Assembly: GCF_018860155.1 (NCBI RefSeq)
Contig: NZ_JAHKNI010000005.1
Coordinates: 544,334-608,333, forward strand
Direction: 5' to 3'
Source of the DNA: Nocardia albiluteola
Lineage (GTDB): Bacteria > Actinomycetota > Actinomycetes > Mycobacteriales > Mycobacteriaceae
DNA length: 64,000 bases
The notes under the pieces are model-generated. The model did not search any database. It was not told the DNA's origin and saw only the letters and a program-made list of their open reading frames with translations. Of the stretch, positions 24,792 through 33,774 are shown piece after piece. The translations under genes were made by a program, and so were the position numbers. Numbering within the stretch: the first letter of the stretch is position 1; every line of letters begins with the position of its first letter.

Positions 24792-25976
24792 GTGTCATCA
24801 CCGAAGCCCCTGCCGCCGTTGGTCGAGCCGGCCGGCGAGCTGAGCCGGGAGGAGGTCGGTCGCTACAGCCGCCACCTGATCATTCCCGATCTGGGCGTGG
24901 ACGGGCAGAAGCGGCTGCGCAATGCCAAGGTGCTGGTGATCGGTGCGGGCGGGCTGGGCTCGCCGGCGCTGCTGTATCTGGCCGCGGCCGGGGTCGGCAC
25001 CCTGGGCATCGTGGAATTCGACGAGGTGGACTCGTCGAACCTGCAGCGTCAGATCATCCACGGCGAATCCGATATCGGCCGTAGCAAGGCCGACAGCGCG
25101 CGGGACTCGATTCTGGAGATCAATTCCGGAATCGACGTGGTGCTGCACAAGTTCCGGCTCGACAACGACAACGCGGTGGAGCTGTTCCGGCAGTACGACC
25201 TCATCGTCGACGGCACCGACAACTTCGCCACCCGCTACCTGGTCAACGACGCCGCGGTGCTAGCCGGCAAGCCCTACGTGTGGGGCTCGATCTACCGGTT
25301 CGAGGGCCAGGTCTCGGTGTTCTGGGAGGACGCGCCGGACGGGCGCGGCATCAACTACCGCGACCTGTACCCCGAGGCCCCGCCGCCGGGCATGGTGCCC
25401 TCCTGCGCCGAGGGCGGCGTACTGGGCGTGTTGTGCGCCTCGATCGGCTCGATCATGGTGACCGAGGCCATCAAGCTGATCACCGGCATCGGTGAGCCGC
25501 TGCTGGGCCGGCTGATGGTGTACGACGCACTGGACATGAGCTACCGGACCATCAAGCTGCGCCGCGATCCCGAGCGGGCGCCGATCACCGAGCTGATCGA
25601 CTACGACGCGTTCTGCGGCGTGGTGTCCGAGGAGGGCCAGGCCGCCGCGGCCGGTTCGACGATCACCGCGCGCGAGCTCAAGGACATGCTCGACGCGGGC
25701 AAGGACGTCGCGATCGTGGACGTGCGCGAACCCGTGGAATGGGACATCGTCCGGATCGAGGGCGCGCAGCTGATCCCCAAGGACCGCATCCTGTCCGGTG
25801 CGGCCCTGGCCGAGCTGCCGCAGAATCGCCCGATCGTGCTGCACTGCAAGACCGGTATCCGCTCGGCCGAGGCCCTCGCGGCGCTCAAGCAGGCCGGTTT
25901 CTCCGACGCGACTCATCTGCAGGGCGGAATCATTGCCTGGGCCAAGCAAATAGACCCCTCGCTGCCGGTCTACTGA
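24792..25976 (+). CDS. moeZ: Adenylyltransferase/sulfurtransferase MoeZ
   Basis: 394 residues from GTG 24792 (GAAGGAG upstream). An N-terminal ThiF/MoeB E1-like domain (about 20-270) has the nucleotide loop VLVIGAGGLGSPALLYLAAA and RQIIHGESDIGRSKA. The C-terminal rhodanese domain (about 295-390) has the active-site loop HCKTGIRSA with C352. It adenylylates and thiocarboxylates sulfur-carrier proteins (MoaD, CysO and others) for molybdopterin, cysteine and thio-metabolite synthesis. The SigH promoter and Moco-related MobA-MoeA at 49 kb give context. A near-identical repeat lies on each side of the gene. Confidence 0.95.
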   Translation: MSSPKPLPPLVEPAGELSREEVGRYSRHLIIPDLGVDGQKRLRNAKVLVIGAGGLGSPALLYLAAAGVGTLGIVEFDEVDSSNLQRQIIHGESDIGRSKADSARDSILEINSGIDVVLHKFRLDNDNAVELFRQYDLIVDGTDNFATRYLVNDAAVLAGKPYVWGSIYRFEGQVSVFWEDAPDGRGINYRDLYPEAPPPGMVPSCAEGGVLGVLCASIGSIMVTEAIKLITGIGEPLLGRLMVYDALDMSYRTIKLRRDPERAPITELIDYDAFCGVVSEEGQAAAAGSTITARELKDMLDAGKDVAIVDVREPVEWDIVRIEGAQLIPKDRILSGAALAELPQNRPIVLHCKTGIRSAEALAALKQAGFSDATHLQGGIIAWAKQIDPSLPVY

Positions 25977-25981
25977 CTGAT

Positions 25982-26119
25982 CCGCCTCCCCGCGACTTCA
26001 GCGTGCCGCTGCCTGCCATGAGACCTGCTCGTCGGGCCGGCGGGTGACGGCCCGCTCGCGGTGGGCCGGTACCCGGTGAGTTACCCATGTGCTCACGAGA
26101 TCAGTCGTCGCGTTGGCAT
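25982..26119. repeat. 138-bp direct repeat, copy B (downstream of moeZ)
   Basis: Gap-free partner of 24569-24706 in the same orientation, starting five bases after the moeZ stop codon. Recombination between the two copies would remove a 1413-bp unit carrying moeZ and one repeat copy. Confidence 0.9.
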
Positions 26120-26233
26120 CGCCCTTCAAGAGTGCGGCAACATCTGCGTCGGCGACCGGCGGTTGGCATGGTAGGCAGTGTGGTCCCGGCGCGGCGCAGG
26201 TATAGACGCGCGGGTCGGGAGTAGCGTACTGCC

Positions 26234-27085
26234 GTGACTTCTGTGGAACCCCCCGAGCACGTCAGGGCCACATTCGGTCTTCGCGAAGTGATGCCGGTCC
26301 CGCTGGGGGATTGGGACGGCGGCTGGCGATGCGGGGACGTGGTGCTGTCCCCGGTCGCCGATCACGCGCGATCCGCGTGGTCGGCGAAGGTGCGTGAGAC
26401 GCTCCAGGTGGACGGGCTGCGGCTGGCGCGGCCGGTGCGGGCCACCGATGGGCGCTACGTGGTCTCCGGTTGGCGTGCGGACACTTTCCTCGAAGGCACG
26501 CCCGAACCCCGGCACGACGAGGTGGTGTCGGTCTCGCTGCGGCTGCATTCGGCCACCGCGAAACTCGAGCGGCCGCGTTTTCTGGTGCAGCAGCCCATCG
26601 CGCCGTGGATGGACGTGGACGTCTTCGTCGCCGCGGACAGTGCCGCCTGGGAGCCGGTGCCGCTACGCGGCCTCGAGAACGGGGGCATGCTCGCGGTCAC
26701 CACGCCGGACGGGCAGCGCAGCATCGAGATGCTCACTCAGCTGGCGACCCTTCGCAAACCGGTGCAGACCCCGCCGCAACTGGTGCACGGCGATCTGTTC
26801 GGAACCGTGCTGTTCGGCGGTGCCCTCACCCCGGGCCTGACCGATATCACCCCGTATTGGCGGCCCGCGCCGTGGGCGGCCGGGGTGATCGTGGTCGACG
26901 CGCTGGCCTGGGGCGGCGCGGACGAGGGGCTGCTCGAGCGATGGTCGGATCTGCCGGAATGGTCGCAGATGATGTTGCGGGCGGTCATGTTCCGGCTCGC
27001 GGTGCATGCGCTGCACCCGCGCTCGACGCCGGAGGCATTTCCGGGGCTTGCGCATACCGCCGATATGGTGCGGCTGCTGGTGTGA
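26234..27085 (+). CDS. TIGR02569-family protein (Rv3205c-like)
   Basis: 283 residues from GTG 26234. It is an actinobacterial family of unknown function distantly like aminoglycoside/choline phosphotransferases: QLVHGDLFGTVLF recalls the Brenner HGDLxxxN loop, but the catalytic Asn position is not clearly kept. The segment FLVQQPIAPWMDVDVFVAAD is typical of the family. The order after moeZ matches mycobacteria. A hairpin terminator follows. Confidence 0.8.
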   Translation: MTSVEPPEHVRATFGLREVMPVPLGDWDGGWRCGDVVLSPVADHARSAWSAKVRETLQVDGLRLARPVRATDGRYVVSGWRADTFLEGTPEPRHDEVVSVSLRLHSATAKLERPRFLVQQPIAPWMDVDVFVAADSAAWEPVPLRGLENGGMLAVTTPDGQRSIEMLTQLATLRKPVQTPPQLVHGDLFGTVLFGGALTPGLTDITPYWRPAPWAAGVIVVDALAWGGADEGLLERWSDLPEWSQMMLRAVMFRLAVHALHPRSTPEAFPGLAHTADMVRLLV

Positions 27086-27093
27086 AAAGGGGA

Positions 27094-27132
27094 GTGCGGT
27101 CGTCGCCGTATCTCGGCCGGCGACGACCACAC
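27094..27132. terminator. Hairpin terminator
   Basis: 15-bp stem with one mismatch (27094-27108 with 27118-27132), nine-base loop, between the convergent TIGR02569 and narK genes. Confidence 0.7.
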
Positions 27133-27208
27133 TCGGTAACCCGGCAGGGTCAGGGCCGGATCACTGCGGCACATTCCGCCTTTACATAGTGGCCCGGCGA
27201 CCCTGTTT

Positions 27209-28678
27209 CTAAACGTTCGCGTACGCCAGGGACGGAATCCTGTCCACCGCGAACGCCGATCGCAGATAGAACCACCAGGTGACCCCGCCCAGGACGAGGA
27301 ACTCCACCACATACAGCCACATCGCCGGGGCCATCCCGCCGAAATGAATGCTGGACTCGCGCAAGACCTGCTGCAGCAGCCAGCCACCGGACGCGCCCAC
27401 CGCGCCGACCACACCGATCGCCGCACCGGCTTGGCGCTTGGCCGCGATCACCGCGGTCGACGGGTCCCGCCCGGCCTCCGAGGCGCGGCGCGCGGCCTCG
27501 GCGCCGAAGATGGACGGGATCATCCGGTAGGTGGAGCCGTTGCCGACGCCGCTGAGCACGAACAGCAGCAGGAAGGCGACGAGGTAGAGCGGGAAGCTCT
27601 TGGCGGACAGTCCGATTACGGTCAGCACCGTCGCGGCGGCCATGCCGACGAAGACGTAGGCGGTGATCCGCGCGCCGGTCAGCCGGTCGGCGATCCATCC
27701 GCCGAACGGGCGGCTCAGCGAGCCCACGAGCGCGCCCAGGAACGCCAGATTTCCGATGGTGCTGAGCCAGCCGATCCTGGCCAATTCCGGGAAATTGGAC
27801 TTGATGAGCGTGGGAAATGCGAAGGAGTATCCGATGAACGATCCGAACGTGCCGACATAGAGCAGCGCCATGATCCAGGTGTGCCGGTTGGTCAGCGCCA
27901 GCCGATAGGAACTGCCGTCGGCCTTGGCATTGGCGATCGAATCCATGTATCGCAGCGCGGCGAACATCGCGATCAGAATGAACGGTATCCAGACCAGCAC
28001 CGACAGGGTGATGCCGAAACGGTAACCCGCGGGATTCTTGGCCATGAGGTGGGTGCCCAGGGTAATGATCAACGGGACGAACAACTGGGTCTGTGCCACA
28101 CCCAAATTACCGCCCGCGGCGTTGATGCCCAGGGCCGCCCCCTTTTTCCCTTCCGGGTAGAAGAAATTGATATTGGCCATCGAGGAGGAGAAATTGCCGC
28201 CGCCGACGCCGGCCAGCATGGCCAGCACCATGAAGACCCAGAACGGGGTGCTCGGCTGATTGATGAAATAGGCCAGGCCGAGCGTCGGGATCAGCAGCAT
28301 GCTCGCGCTGAATACGGTGAATGCCCGGCCGCCGAATTTCGGAATGGCGAAGGTGTAGGGGATGCGCAGCGCCGCGCCGACCAGGGTGGGGGTCGAGGTG
28401 AGCAGCAGCGAATTCCCTACTGCCGCAGCGCCTGTCATGTAATGGAAACCCGCCGAACCCATGGCGGTGACCACGCTGGCCCACAGCACCCAGACGCTGA
28501 AGCCGAGGTTCTCGGAGAACACCGACATGATCAGGTTCTTGCGTGCGGTCTGCCGCCCGCCGTTCTCCCAGAAGGTTGCGTTGTCGGGCTCCCAGTGGTC
28601 GAGCCAGCGTCCCCGGCGTCGATAGGTGAATGCCGGTGTGTCCGGCGCGGCGGTGTGCGCTGCGGCTTCGATCGTCAT
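27209..28678 (-). CDS. narK: NarK-type nitrate/nitrite transporter
   Basis: 489-residue MFS permease with 12 predicted membrane segments. The nitrate signature GVGGGNFSSSMANINFFYP and the second GVGNGSTYRMIPSIF place it in the nitrate/nitrite porter family. It should bring nitrate in or move nitrite across the membrane, serving the nirBD operon 2.4 kb away. No nitrate reductase is in the window. ATG 28678. The 127 bases upstream hold a GTCACCTCGGTGAC palindrome that may be a regulator site. Confidence 0.93.
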   Translation of the reverse strand: MTIEAAAHTAAPDTPAFTYRRRGRWLDHWEPDNATFWENGGRQTARKNLIMSVFSENLGFSVWVLWASVVTAMGSAGFHYMTGAAAVGNSLLLTSTPTLVGAALRIPYTFAIPKFGGRAFTVFSASMLLIPTLGLAYFINQPSTPFWVFMVLAMLAGVGGGNFSSSMANINFFYPEGKKGAALGINAAGGNLGVAQTQLFVPLIITLGTHLMAKNPAGYRFGITLSVLVWIPFILIAMFAALRYMDSIANAKADGSSYRLALTNRHTWIMALLYVGTFGSFIGYSFAFPTLIKSNFPELARIGWLSTIGNLAFLGALVGSLSRPFGGWIADRLTGARITAYVFVGMAAATVLTVIGLSAKSFPLYLVAFLLLFVLSGVGNGSTYRMIPSIFGAEAARRASEAGRDPSTAVIAAKRQAGAAIGVVGAVGASGGWLLQQVLRESSIHFGGMAPAMWLYVVEFLVLGGVTWWFYLRSAFAVDRIPSLAYANV

Positions 28679-28784
28679 CGGCGCTTTCCTCTCGGGAATG
28701 AGTCGCCGTTCACGGTACGAACGCGCCGTTACGCGGGTATCTCGAGCGATGACAGCCGCGGCAAATCCCGCTCACCGCGGCCGC

Positions 28785-28798
28785 GTCACCTCGGTGAC
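28785..28798. promoter_or_regulatory. Perfect palindrome GTCACC-TC-GGTGAC upstream of narK
   Basis: A 6-2-6 inverted repeat about 107 bases upstream of narK and just downstream of the gntR stop. The half-site resembles the TCACG/GTCAC elements in the nirB promoter region, so a GlnR- or NnaR-type site is possible. No full GlnR box could be aligned here. Confidence 0.3.
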
Positions 28799-28805
28799 AT
28801 CTCGT

Positions 28806-29474
28806 TTACCGTTCCGGATACTCCGCGATCAGCGAGCTCAGGAAGCAGTTGGCCGCGCGCGCGGCGCGCTCGGGATCGCCGTCGATGACCGCGTTCACCA
28901 GCTCCGCGTGCTCGGCGTGATACGAGCCGCCCGCCTGAGCGGTGCGGCTGCGGATGCCCTGCTCCATCACCGGCAGTAGGGAGTCGTAGAACTCCAGATA
29001 CACCGCGTTGTGGCTGGCGACCACGATGGCGCGGTGCAGCTGGATATCGGCGTGGATGGCGCCAGGGTCGTCCTCGTCCCAGGCCCTGAGGCGCTCCTGC
29101 ATCAGCCGGTTCAGCATGGCGATGTCGGCATCGTCGCGGCGCTGGGCGGCCAGGCGCGCGGCCTGGGTGTCGAGCGCCTGACGCAGCTCGAGGATGTCTC
29201 GCTCGACCGCGTCGGCGAAGTATTTCGCCAGCGTGCCACCGAGGTCGGACATGGCGATGACGTAGGTGCCCGAACCCTGGCGGCGTTCGAGCATGCCCGC
29301 GTGGACCAGGGCCTGCACCGCCTCGCGGACGGTGTTGCGGCCGGTGCCGGTGAGCTCGGTCAGCTCGGGCTCGGTGGGGATGCGGGAGCCGACGGGCCAG
29401 CGGCCGGATCGGATCTCGGCCCGCAGCTGCTCCGTGACCTGTGCGATGAGGCTGGTACGCCGGACTTGTTGCAC
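28806..29474 (-). CDS. FadR-type (FCD) GntR-family regulator
   Basis: 222 residues from GTG 29474. The N-terminal winged helix has TELTGTGRNTVREAVQALVH and MLERRQGSGTYV. The C-terminal FCD helical ligand domain (about 85-215) contains conserved metal-binding-type residues (LRQALDTQAARLAA, LHRAIVVASHN). It is divergent to the NimT-type MFS gene, its most likely target. Dicarboxylate or amino-acid-derived effectors are common in this subfamily. Confidence 0.9.
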   Translation of the reverse strand: MQQVRRTSLIAQVTEQLRAEIRSGRWPVGSRIPTEPELTELTGTGRNTVREAVQALVHAGMLERRQGSGTYVIAMSDLGGTLAKYFADAVERDILELRQALDTQAARLAAQRRDDADIAMLNRLMQERLRAWDEDDPGAIHADIQLHRAIVVASHNAVYLEFYDSLLPVMEQGIRSRTAQAGGSYHAEHAELVNAVIDGDPERAARAANCFLSSLIAEYPER

Positions 29475-29476
29475 GG

Positions 29477-29499
29477 ATAACAGCGTACATCGGCGTTAT
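29477..29499. promoter_or_regulatory. Imperfect palindrome between gntR and the MFS gene
   Basis: ATAACAGCG-TACAT-CGGCGTTAT, 7 of 9 paired positions. It lies directly upstream of the gntR start and just before the promoter of the divergent MFS gene, as expected for an operator of the FCD regulator. Confidence 0.45.
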
Positions 29500-29503
29500 T
29501 GAA

Positions 29504-29533
29504 TTGCCTCCCATCATCCGGTCATCCTATGAT
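29504..29533 (+). promoter_or_regulatory. Promoter of the NimT-type MFS gene, probably leaderless
   Basis: TTGCCT (29504-29509), 18 bases, TATGAT (29528-29533). The GTG start codon at 29540 is seven bases after the -10, so the mRNA should begin at the start codon. Confidence 0.55.
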
Positions 29534-29539
29534 TTCTCG

Positions 29540-30805
29540 GTGACATCGACCGTGACTGCTGAGCCGACGACCAGCGAGAAGACGACCGCCGAGGGCCTGA
29601 CCCGCCGATCCCTGTTCGAGGGACGAATGCTCGTCTTCGCCGCCATCATCGCCTCGGCGTTCACCCTGCGGCTCGCGGTCACCGCATTCACCCCACTAGC
29701 CGAGCGGATCGGAGCACAGGTCGGCTACTCGACCGCGATCGTCGGCGTGTTCGGCATGATCCCGACCGCGATGTTCGCCGCCGCGGGCGTCCTGACCCCG
29801 ATCCTGGTGCGCCGGCTGGGGCTCGAGCGCACCGCGCTGGTCGCGATGCTGGCCGCCGGCGCCGGGCAGGCGGTGCGGGCGGTCGTCCCGCAGACCTGGG
29901 AGCTGCTGTTGTTTTCGGCGGTGGCCCTGGCGGGCATGGGCATCGGCAACGTCGTGATCCCGCCGCTGGTCAAGCGGTACTTCTCGGATCGTCTCGCGCT
30001 GGTCAGCGCGCTGTACATCACGATGGTGCAGGCGGGCACCGTGCTGCCCGCGCTGGTCGCGGTGCCGCTGGCCGACGCGGATGGCTGGCGGGTGTCGATT
30101 GGGCTGTGGGCGGTCGTGGCCTTCGCCGCGGCGCTGCCGTGGATCGGGGTGCTGCGTGATCGGCGTGGGCGTGACGTCGTCGACCGGACCGCGCTGCTCG
30201 CGGCCGAGCCCGACTCGGCCGCCGGGCGGCCCTGGCGCTCGCCGGTGGCGTGGGGCATGGCCGGGATGTTCGGCATGACCTCGCTAACCACCTATTCCAT
30301 GTTCACCTGGATGCCGAAGATCTTTTCCGATGCGGGCGCGAGCGCGTCCTTCGGCGGCACCATGGTCGGCATCTTCTCGCTGATCGGCCTGGGTGCGGCC
30401 CTGTTCGCACCGACCGTCACCGCGCGGGTGCGCAATCCCTTCCCGGTTGTGGCCGCGTGCGCGGTCTGCTATGCCGTGGCGTTCACCGGACTGCTGGTGG
30501 CGCCGATGGCCGCGCCGCTGCTGTGGGTGTTGTTGCTGGGCCTGGGGCCCAGCACGTTCCCCATGGCGCTGACGCTGATCAACCTGCGCAGCCGCACCCA
30601 GGCCGGGTCTGCGGCGCTGTCCGGATTCACCCAGGGCGTCGGCTACCTGGTGGCCTGCGTGGGCCCGCTGCTGTTCGGGGTGCTGCACACCACCGTCGGC
30701 GGCTGGGGCGCCCCGTTCGCGCTGCTGGGTGTCGCGGTGCTGGTGATGCTGGCGGGGGCGTGGCAGGCGTGCAAGCCGCGCATGCTCGAGGACACCTGGA
30801 ACTGA
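29540..30805 (+). CDS. CynX/NimT-family MFS transporter
   Basis: About 421 residues from GTG 29540, with 12 predicted membrane segments (first LVFAAIIASAFTLRLAVTAF). The sequence resembles the cyanate/2-nitroimidazole porter family (CynX, NimT/YeaN): the segment LGLGPSTFPMALTLINLRSR is typical. The substrate is unknown; the FCD regulator suggests a small organic anion. It is followed by a hairpin terminator before the nirB control region. Confidence 0.88.
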   Translation: MTSTVTAEPTTSEKTTAEGLTRRSLFEGRMLVFAAIIASAFTLRLAVTAFTPLAERIGAQVGYSTAIVGVFGMIPTAMFAAAGVLTPILVRRLGLERTALVAMLAAGAGQAVRAVVPQTWELLLFSAVALAGMGIGNVVIPPLVKRYFSDRLALVSALYITMVQAGTVLPALVAVPLADADGWRVSIGLWAVVAFAAALPWIGVLRDRRGRDVVDRTALLAAEPDSAAGRPWRSPVAWGMAGMFGMTSLTTYSMFTWMPKIFSDAGASASFGGTMVGIFSLIGLGAALFAPTVTARVRNPFPVVAACAVCYAVAFTGLLVAPMAAPLLWVLLLGLGPSTFPMALTLINLRSRTQAGSAALSGFTQGVGYLVACVGPLLFGVLHTTVGGWGAPFALLGVAVLVMLAGAWQACKPRMLEDTWN

Positions 30806-30815
30806 AACGACAGCG

Positions 30816-30846
30816 AGCCCGGCCGGTGCGAATTCACCGCCGGGCT
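30816..30846 (+). terminator. Hairpin terminator after the MFS gene
   Basis: Stem 30816-30828 with 30835-30846, 12 bp with one bulged C, loop CGAATT. It separates the MFS gene from the nirB promoter region. Confidence 0.7.
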
Positions 30847-30935
30847 TGCTCGCCGGTGAGGCGTGCGCGAAAATGTGGCGCAGGCCACGCGTGAAAGCCG
30901 TTCTCACCGTCCGGCGTTGCCGCGGTAGGCGTTTG

Positions 30936-30972
30936 CTCACGCGCGGAAACCGTTGCGTCACATCGACGAAAC
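30936..30972 (+). promoter_or_regulatory. GlnR box upstream of nirB
   Basis: The distal part is CTCAC-N5-GAAAC (30936-30950), then six bases, then GTCAC-N6-GAAAC (30957-30972), a perfect match to the GlnR half-box gTnAC-n6-GaAAC. Two half-boxes in tandem match the extended actinobacterial consensus. It predicts GlnR activation of nitrite reduction under nitrogen limitation. Confidence 0.75.
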
Positions 30973-30980
30973 ATTGGGCC

Positions 30981-31017
30981 GGTTCTCACGGCAAGATCAC
31001 GCCGATCGTGAGCAACC
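30981..31017. promoter_or_regulatory. Candidate NnaR/co-activator site in the nirB promoter
   Basis: TCACG occurs at 30986-30990 and 30997-31001 (11-base spacing) and inverted as CGTGA at 31007-31011; the outer GGTTCTCAC/GTGAGCAACC are also near-complementary. It lies between the GlnR box and a TACCGT -10 (31066-31071). NnaR acts with GlnR on nitrite reductase promoters in Streptomyces and mycobacteria; the assignment here is inference. Confidence 0.35.
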
Positions 31018-31100
31018 GTTGATTCGCCGGTCATTTCGCGCAGCATCGGCGCAATACCCGTTTCCTACCGTGGGGTCATCCGGAATTCAGGAGGTCCCCT

Positions 31101-33632
31101 GTGAGTACGCCGAGCATTCCCGCCCAGCGCACCGTGGTCGTCGTCGGCCACGGCATGGTCGGCCACCGATTCGTCGAGGCGCTGCGGGCGCGCGACACCG
31201 AGAACCACTGGCAGATCGTGGTGCTGAGCGAGGAGGCCCTGGCCGCCTACGACCGGGTCGGATTGTCCTCGTACGTCGGCGAATGGGATGCCGCGGCGCT
31301 GGCGCTGCCCGGTAACGACTATCCCGGCGACGACCTGGTGGACGTGCGCCTGGGCGTGCGCGCGGAGTCCATCGACCGCGCCGCGCGCAAGGTCACCACG
31401 TCCGGCGGCGAGGTCATCGGCTACGACGCGCTGGTGCTTGCCACCGGGTCGTATCCGTTCGTGCCGCCCGTACCCGGCCACGATCGGGACGAATGCTTCG
31501 TCTACCGCACCCTCGGGGATCTGGACGGCATCCGGGCCGCGGCGGAGGCCGCCGGGCCTGGGGCGACCGGCGTCGTGGTCGGCGGCGGCCTGCTCGGCCT
31601 CGAGGCCGCCAACGCGCTGCGGCTGCTGGGCTTGGAACCTCATGTGGTGGAATACAATTCGCGCCTCATGCCTGCCCAGGTCGACGAGGGCGGCAGCGCG
31701 ATCCTGGAGCGCCTGGTCACCGATCTGGGGCTGGCCGTGCACACCGGTGTGGGCACCACGTCGATCGAACCGGCGGATTCCGGTGTGCGGGTGACGCTCT
31801 CGGACGACAGCGTCATCGACGCGGCGCTGGTCGTCTTCTCCGCCGGGGTCCGCCCGCGCGATGAGATCGCCCGCGATGCCGGGCTGGAGGTCGGCCCGCG
31901 CGGCGGCGTGATCACCGACCTGGGCCTGCGCACCAGCGATCCGCACATCTACGCGATCGGCGAGGTCGCCGCGGTCGAGGGTGTCTGCTACGGACTCGTC
32001 GCGCCCGGCTACACCACCGCCGAGATCGTCGCGGACCGGATGCTCGGCGGCGCGGGCGAATTCCCGGGCGCGGACATGTCGACCAAGCTCAAGCTGCTCG
32101 GCGTGGACGTAGCCAGTTTCGGTGACGCGCATGGTACTTCCGAGGGCGCGCTGTCGGTGGTGCTGCACGACGCCGCGAAGGGCACCTACGCCAAACTCGT
32201 TGTCTCCGACGACGCCAAGACGCTGCTCGGCGGCATCCTGGTGGGCGATGCCTCGCAGTACGCGGCGCTGCGCCCGCTCGTGGGCAGCGAGCTGCCGGCC
32301 GAGCCCGCGGCGCTGATCTCGCCCGCCGGAGCGGAATTGGGCGCGGACGCCCTGCCCGACGACGCGCAGATCTGCTCCTGCAACAACGTCTCCAAGGGCG
32401 CGATCTGCGGCGCCATCGCCGAGGGCGCGGCCGATGTGCCCGCGATCAAGTCCTGCACCGCGGCCGGAACCTCCTGTGGCGGTTGCGTTCCCATGCTCAA
32501 GAAGCTGCTCGAGCAGTCCGGCGTGCAGATGTCCAAGGCGCTGTGTGAGCACTTCGAGCAGTCCCGGGCCGAGCTGTTCCAGATCGTCCAGGTCACCGGG
32601 ATTCGCACGTTCTCGGGCCTGATCGCCAAGTATGGCAAGGGATCCGGCTGCGACATCTGCAAGCCCGCGGTCGCCTCCATCCTGGCCTCCACCGCGAGCG
32701 ATCACATCCTGGACGGCGAGCAGGCCGCGCTGCAGGACACGAACGACCACTTCCTGGCGAATCTGCAGAAGAACGGCACCTATTCGGTGGTGCCGCGGAT
32801 GCCCGGCGGCGAGGTCACCCCCGACCAGCTGATCACCATCGGGCAGATCGCCAAGGAATTCGATCTGTACGTGAAGGTGACCGGTGGTCAGCGCATCGAC
32901 CTGTTCGGTGCGCGGGTGGAGCAGCTGCCGCAGATCTGGCAACGGCTGGTCGAGGTCGGCATGGAATCCGGACACGCCTACGGCAAGTCGCTGCGCACGG
33001 TGAAGAGCTGCGTGGGCTCGACCTGGTGCCGGTACGGGCAGCAGGATTCGGTGGGCATGGCGGTGCTGCTGGAGAAGCGCTATCGCGGTCTGCGGTCCCC
33101 GCACAAGCTCAAGCTGGCCGTCTCGGGCTGTGCCCGCGAATGCGCCGAGGCACGGGGCAAGGACGTGGGCGTCATCGCCACGGAGAACGGCTGGAACTTG
33201 TACGTCGGTGGCAACGGCGGCCTGACGCCCAAGCATGCGGTGCTGCTGGCCGGCGATCTCGACGACGAGACCCTGATCGCGTACATCGACCGCTACCTGA
33301 TGTTCTACATCCGCACCGCGGACCGGCTGCAGCGCACCGCGCCGTGGCAGGAGTCGCTCGAGGGCGGGATCGAGTACGTGAAGCAGGTCGTCTGTGAGGA
33401 CTCCCTCGGCATCGCCGCCGAGCTCGAGGCCGCGATGGCCCGCCACGTCGCCGGGTACAAGGACGAGTGGGCCGCGGTGCTGGAGGATCCGCAGAAGCTG
33501 TCGCGGTTCGTCTCCTTCGTCAACGCCCCGGCCGAGCCCGACCCGACCATCGCCTTCGACGACGCGGGCGAGCGCAAGACACCCGTGCTGCTCGGCCTGC
33601 CCGTAGTGCCGGGAGGAGGCAGCGGAGTGTAA
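31101..33632 (+). CDS. nirB: Assimilatory nitrite reductase large subunit NirB
   Basis: 843 residues from GTG 31101 (AGGAGG six bases upstream). NAD(P)H-dependent reduction of nitrite to ammonia in the cytoplasm. An N-terminal FAD/NADH oxidoreductase (TVVVVGHGMVGHRFVEAL; second Rossmann GVVVGGGLLGLEAANAL) is followed by BFD-type [2Fe-2S] cysteines (CSCNNV ... CGGC). Then come nitrite/sulfite reductase ferredoxin-like and catalytic domains with sirohaem/4Fe-4S cysteines CVGSTWC and SGCARECAEARG. Length is normal. Operon with nirD and nnaR. Confidence 0.97.
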   Translation: MSTPSIPAQRTVVVVGHGMVGHRFVEALRARDTENHWQIVVLSEEALAAYDRVGLSSYVGEWDAAALALPGNDYPGDDLVDVRLGVRAESIDRAARKVTTSGGEVIGYDALVLATGSYPFVPPVPGHDRDECFVYRTLGDLDGIRAAAEAAGPGATGVVVGGGLLGLEAANALRLLGLEPHVVEYNSRLMPAQVDEGGSAILERLVTDLGLAVHTGVGTTSIEPADSGVRVTLSDDSVIDAALVVFSAGVRPRDEIARDAGLEVGPRGGVITDLGLRTSDPHIYAIGEVAAVEGVCYGLVAPGYTTAEIVADRMLGGAGEFPGADMSTKLKLLGVDVASFGDAHGTSEGALSVVLHDAAKGTYAKLVVSDDAKTLLGGILVGDASQYAALRPLVGSELPAEPAALISPAGAELGADALPDDAQICSCNNVSKGAICGAIAEGAADVPAIKSCTAAGTSCGGCVPMLKKLLEQSGVQMSKALCEHFEQSRAELFQIVQVTGIRTFSGLIAKYGKGSGCDICKPAVASILASTASDHILDGEQAALQDTNDHFLANLQKNGTYSVVPRMPGGEVTPDQLITIGQIAKEFDLYVKVTGGQRIDLFGARVEQLPQIWQRLVEVGMESGHAYGKSLRTVKSCVGSTWCRYGQQDSVGMAVLLEKRYRGLRSPHKLKLAVSGCARECAEARGKDVGVIATENGWNLYVGGNGGLTPKHAVLLAGDLDDETLIAYIDRYLMFYIRTADRLQRTAPWQESLEGGIEYVKQVVCEDSLGIAAELEAAMARHVAGYKDEWAAVLEDPQKLSRFVSFVNAPAEPDPTIAFDDAGERKTPVLLGLPVVPGGGSGV

Positions 33633-33774
33633 CCGCGAGGGGCACAGGGCAGACCGACAGCGTTGCAGCCGTTCCCAGCATGCCCGCCGCGGAGATCCCC
33701 GGGAAATAGACGCGTAATCGCGTGGAAACAGTCCGCCTGTACCAATAGGTAAGGCGTTCGGAGGAGAATTACCG

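Noticed and set aside
28679..28805. A second full GlnR box before narK
   Set aside because: Only partial GTnAC/GAAAC half-sites with wrong spacing; reported only as a palindrome.
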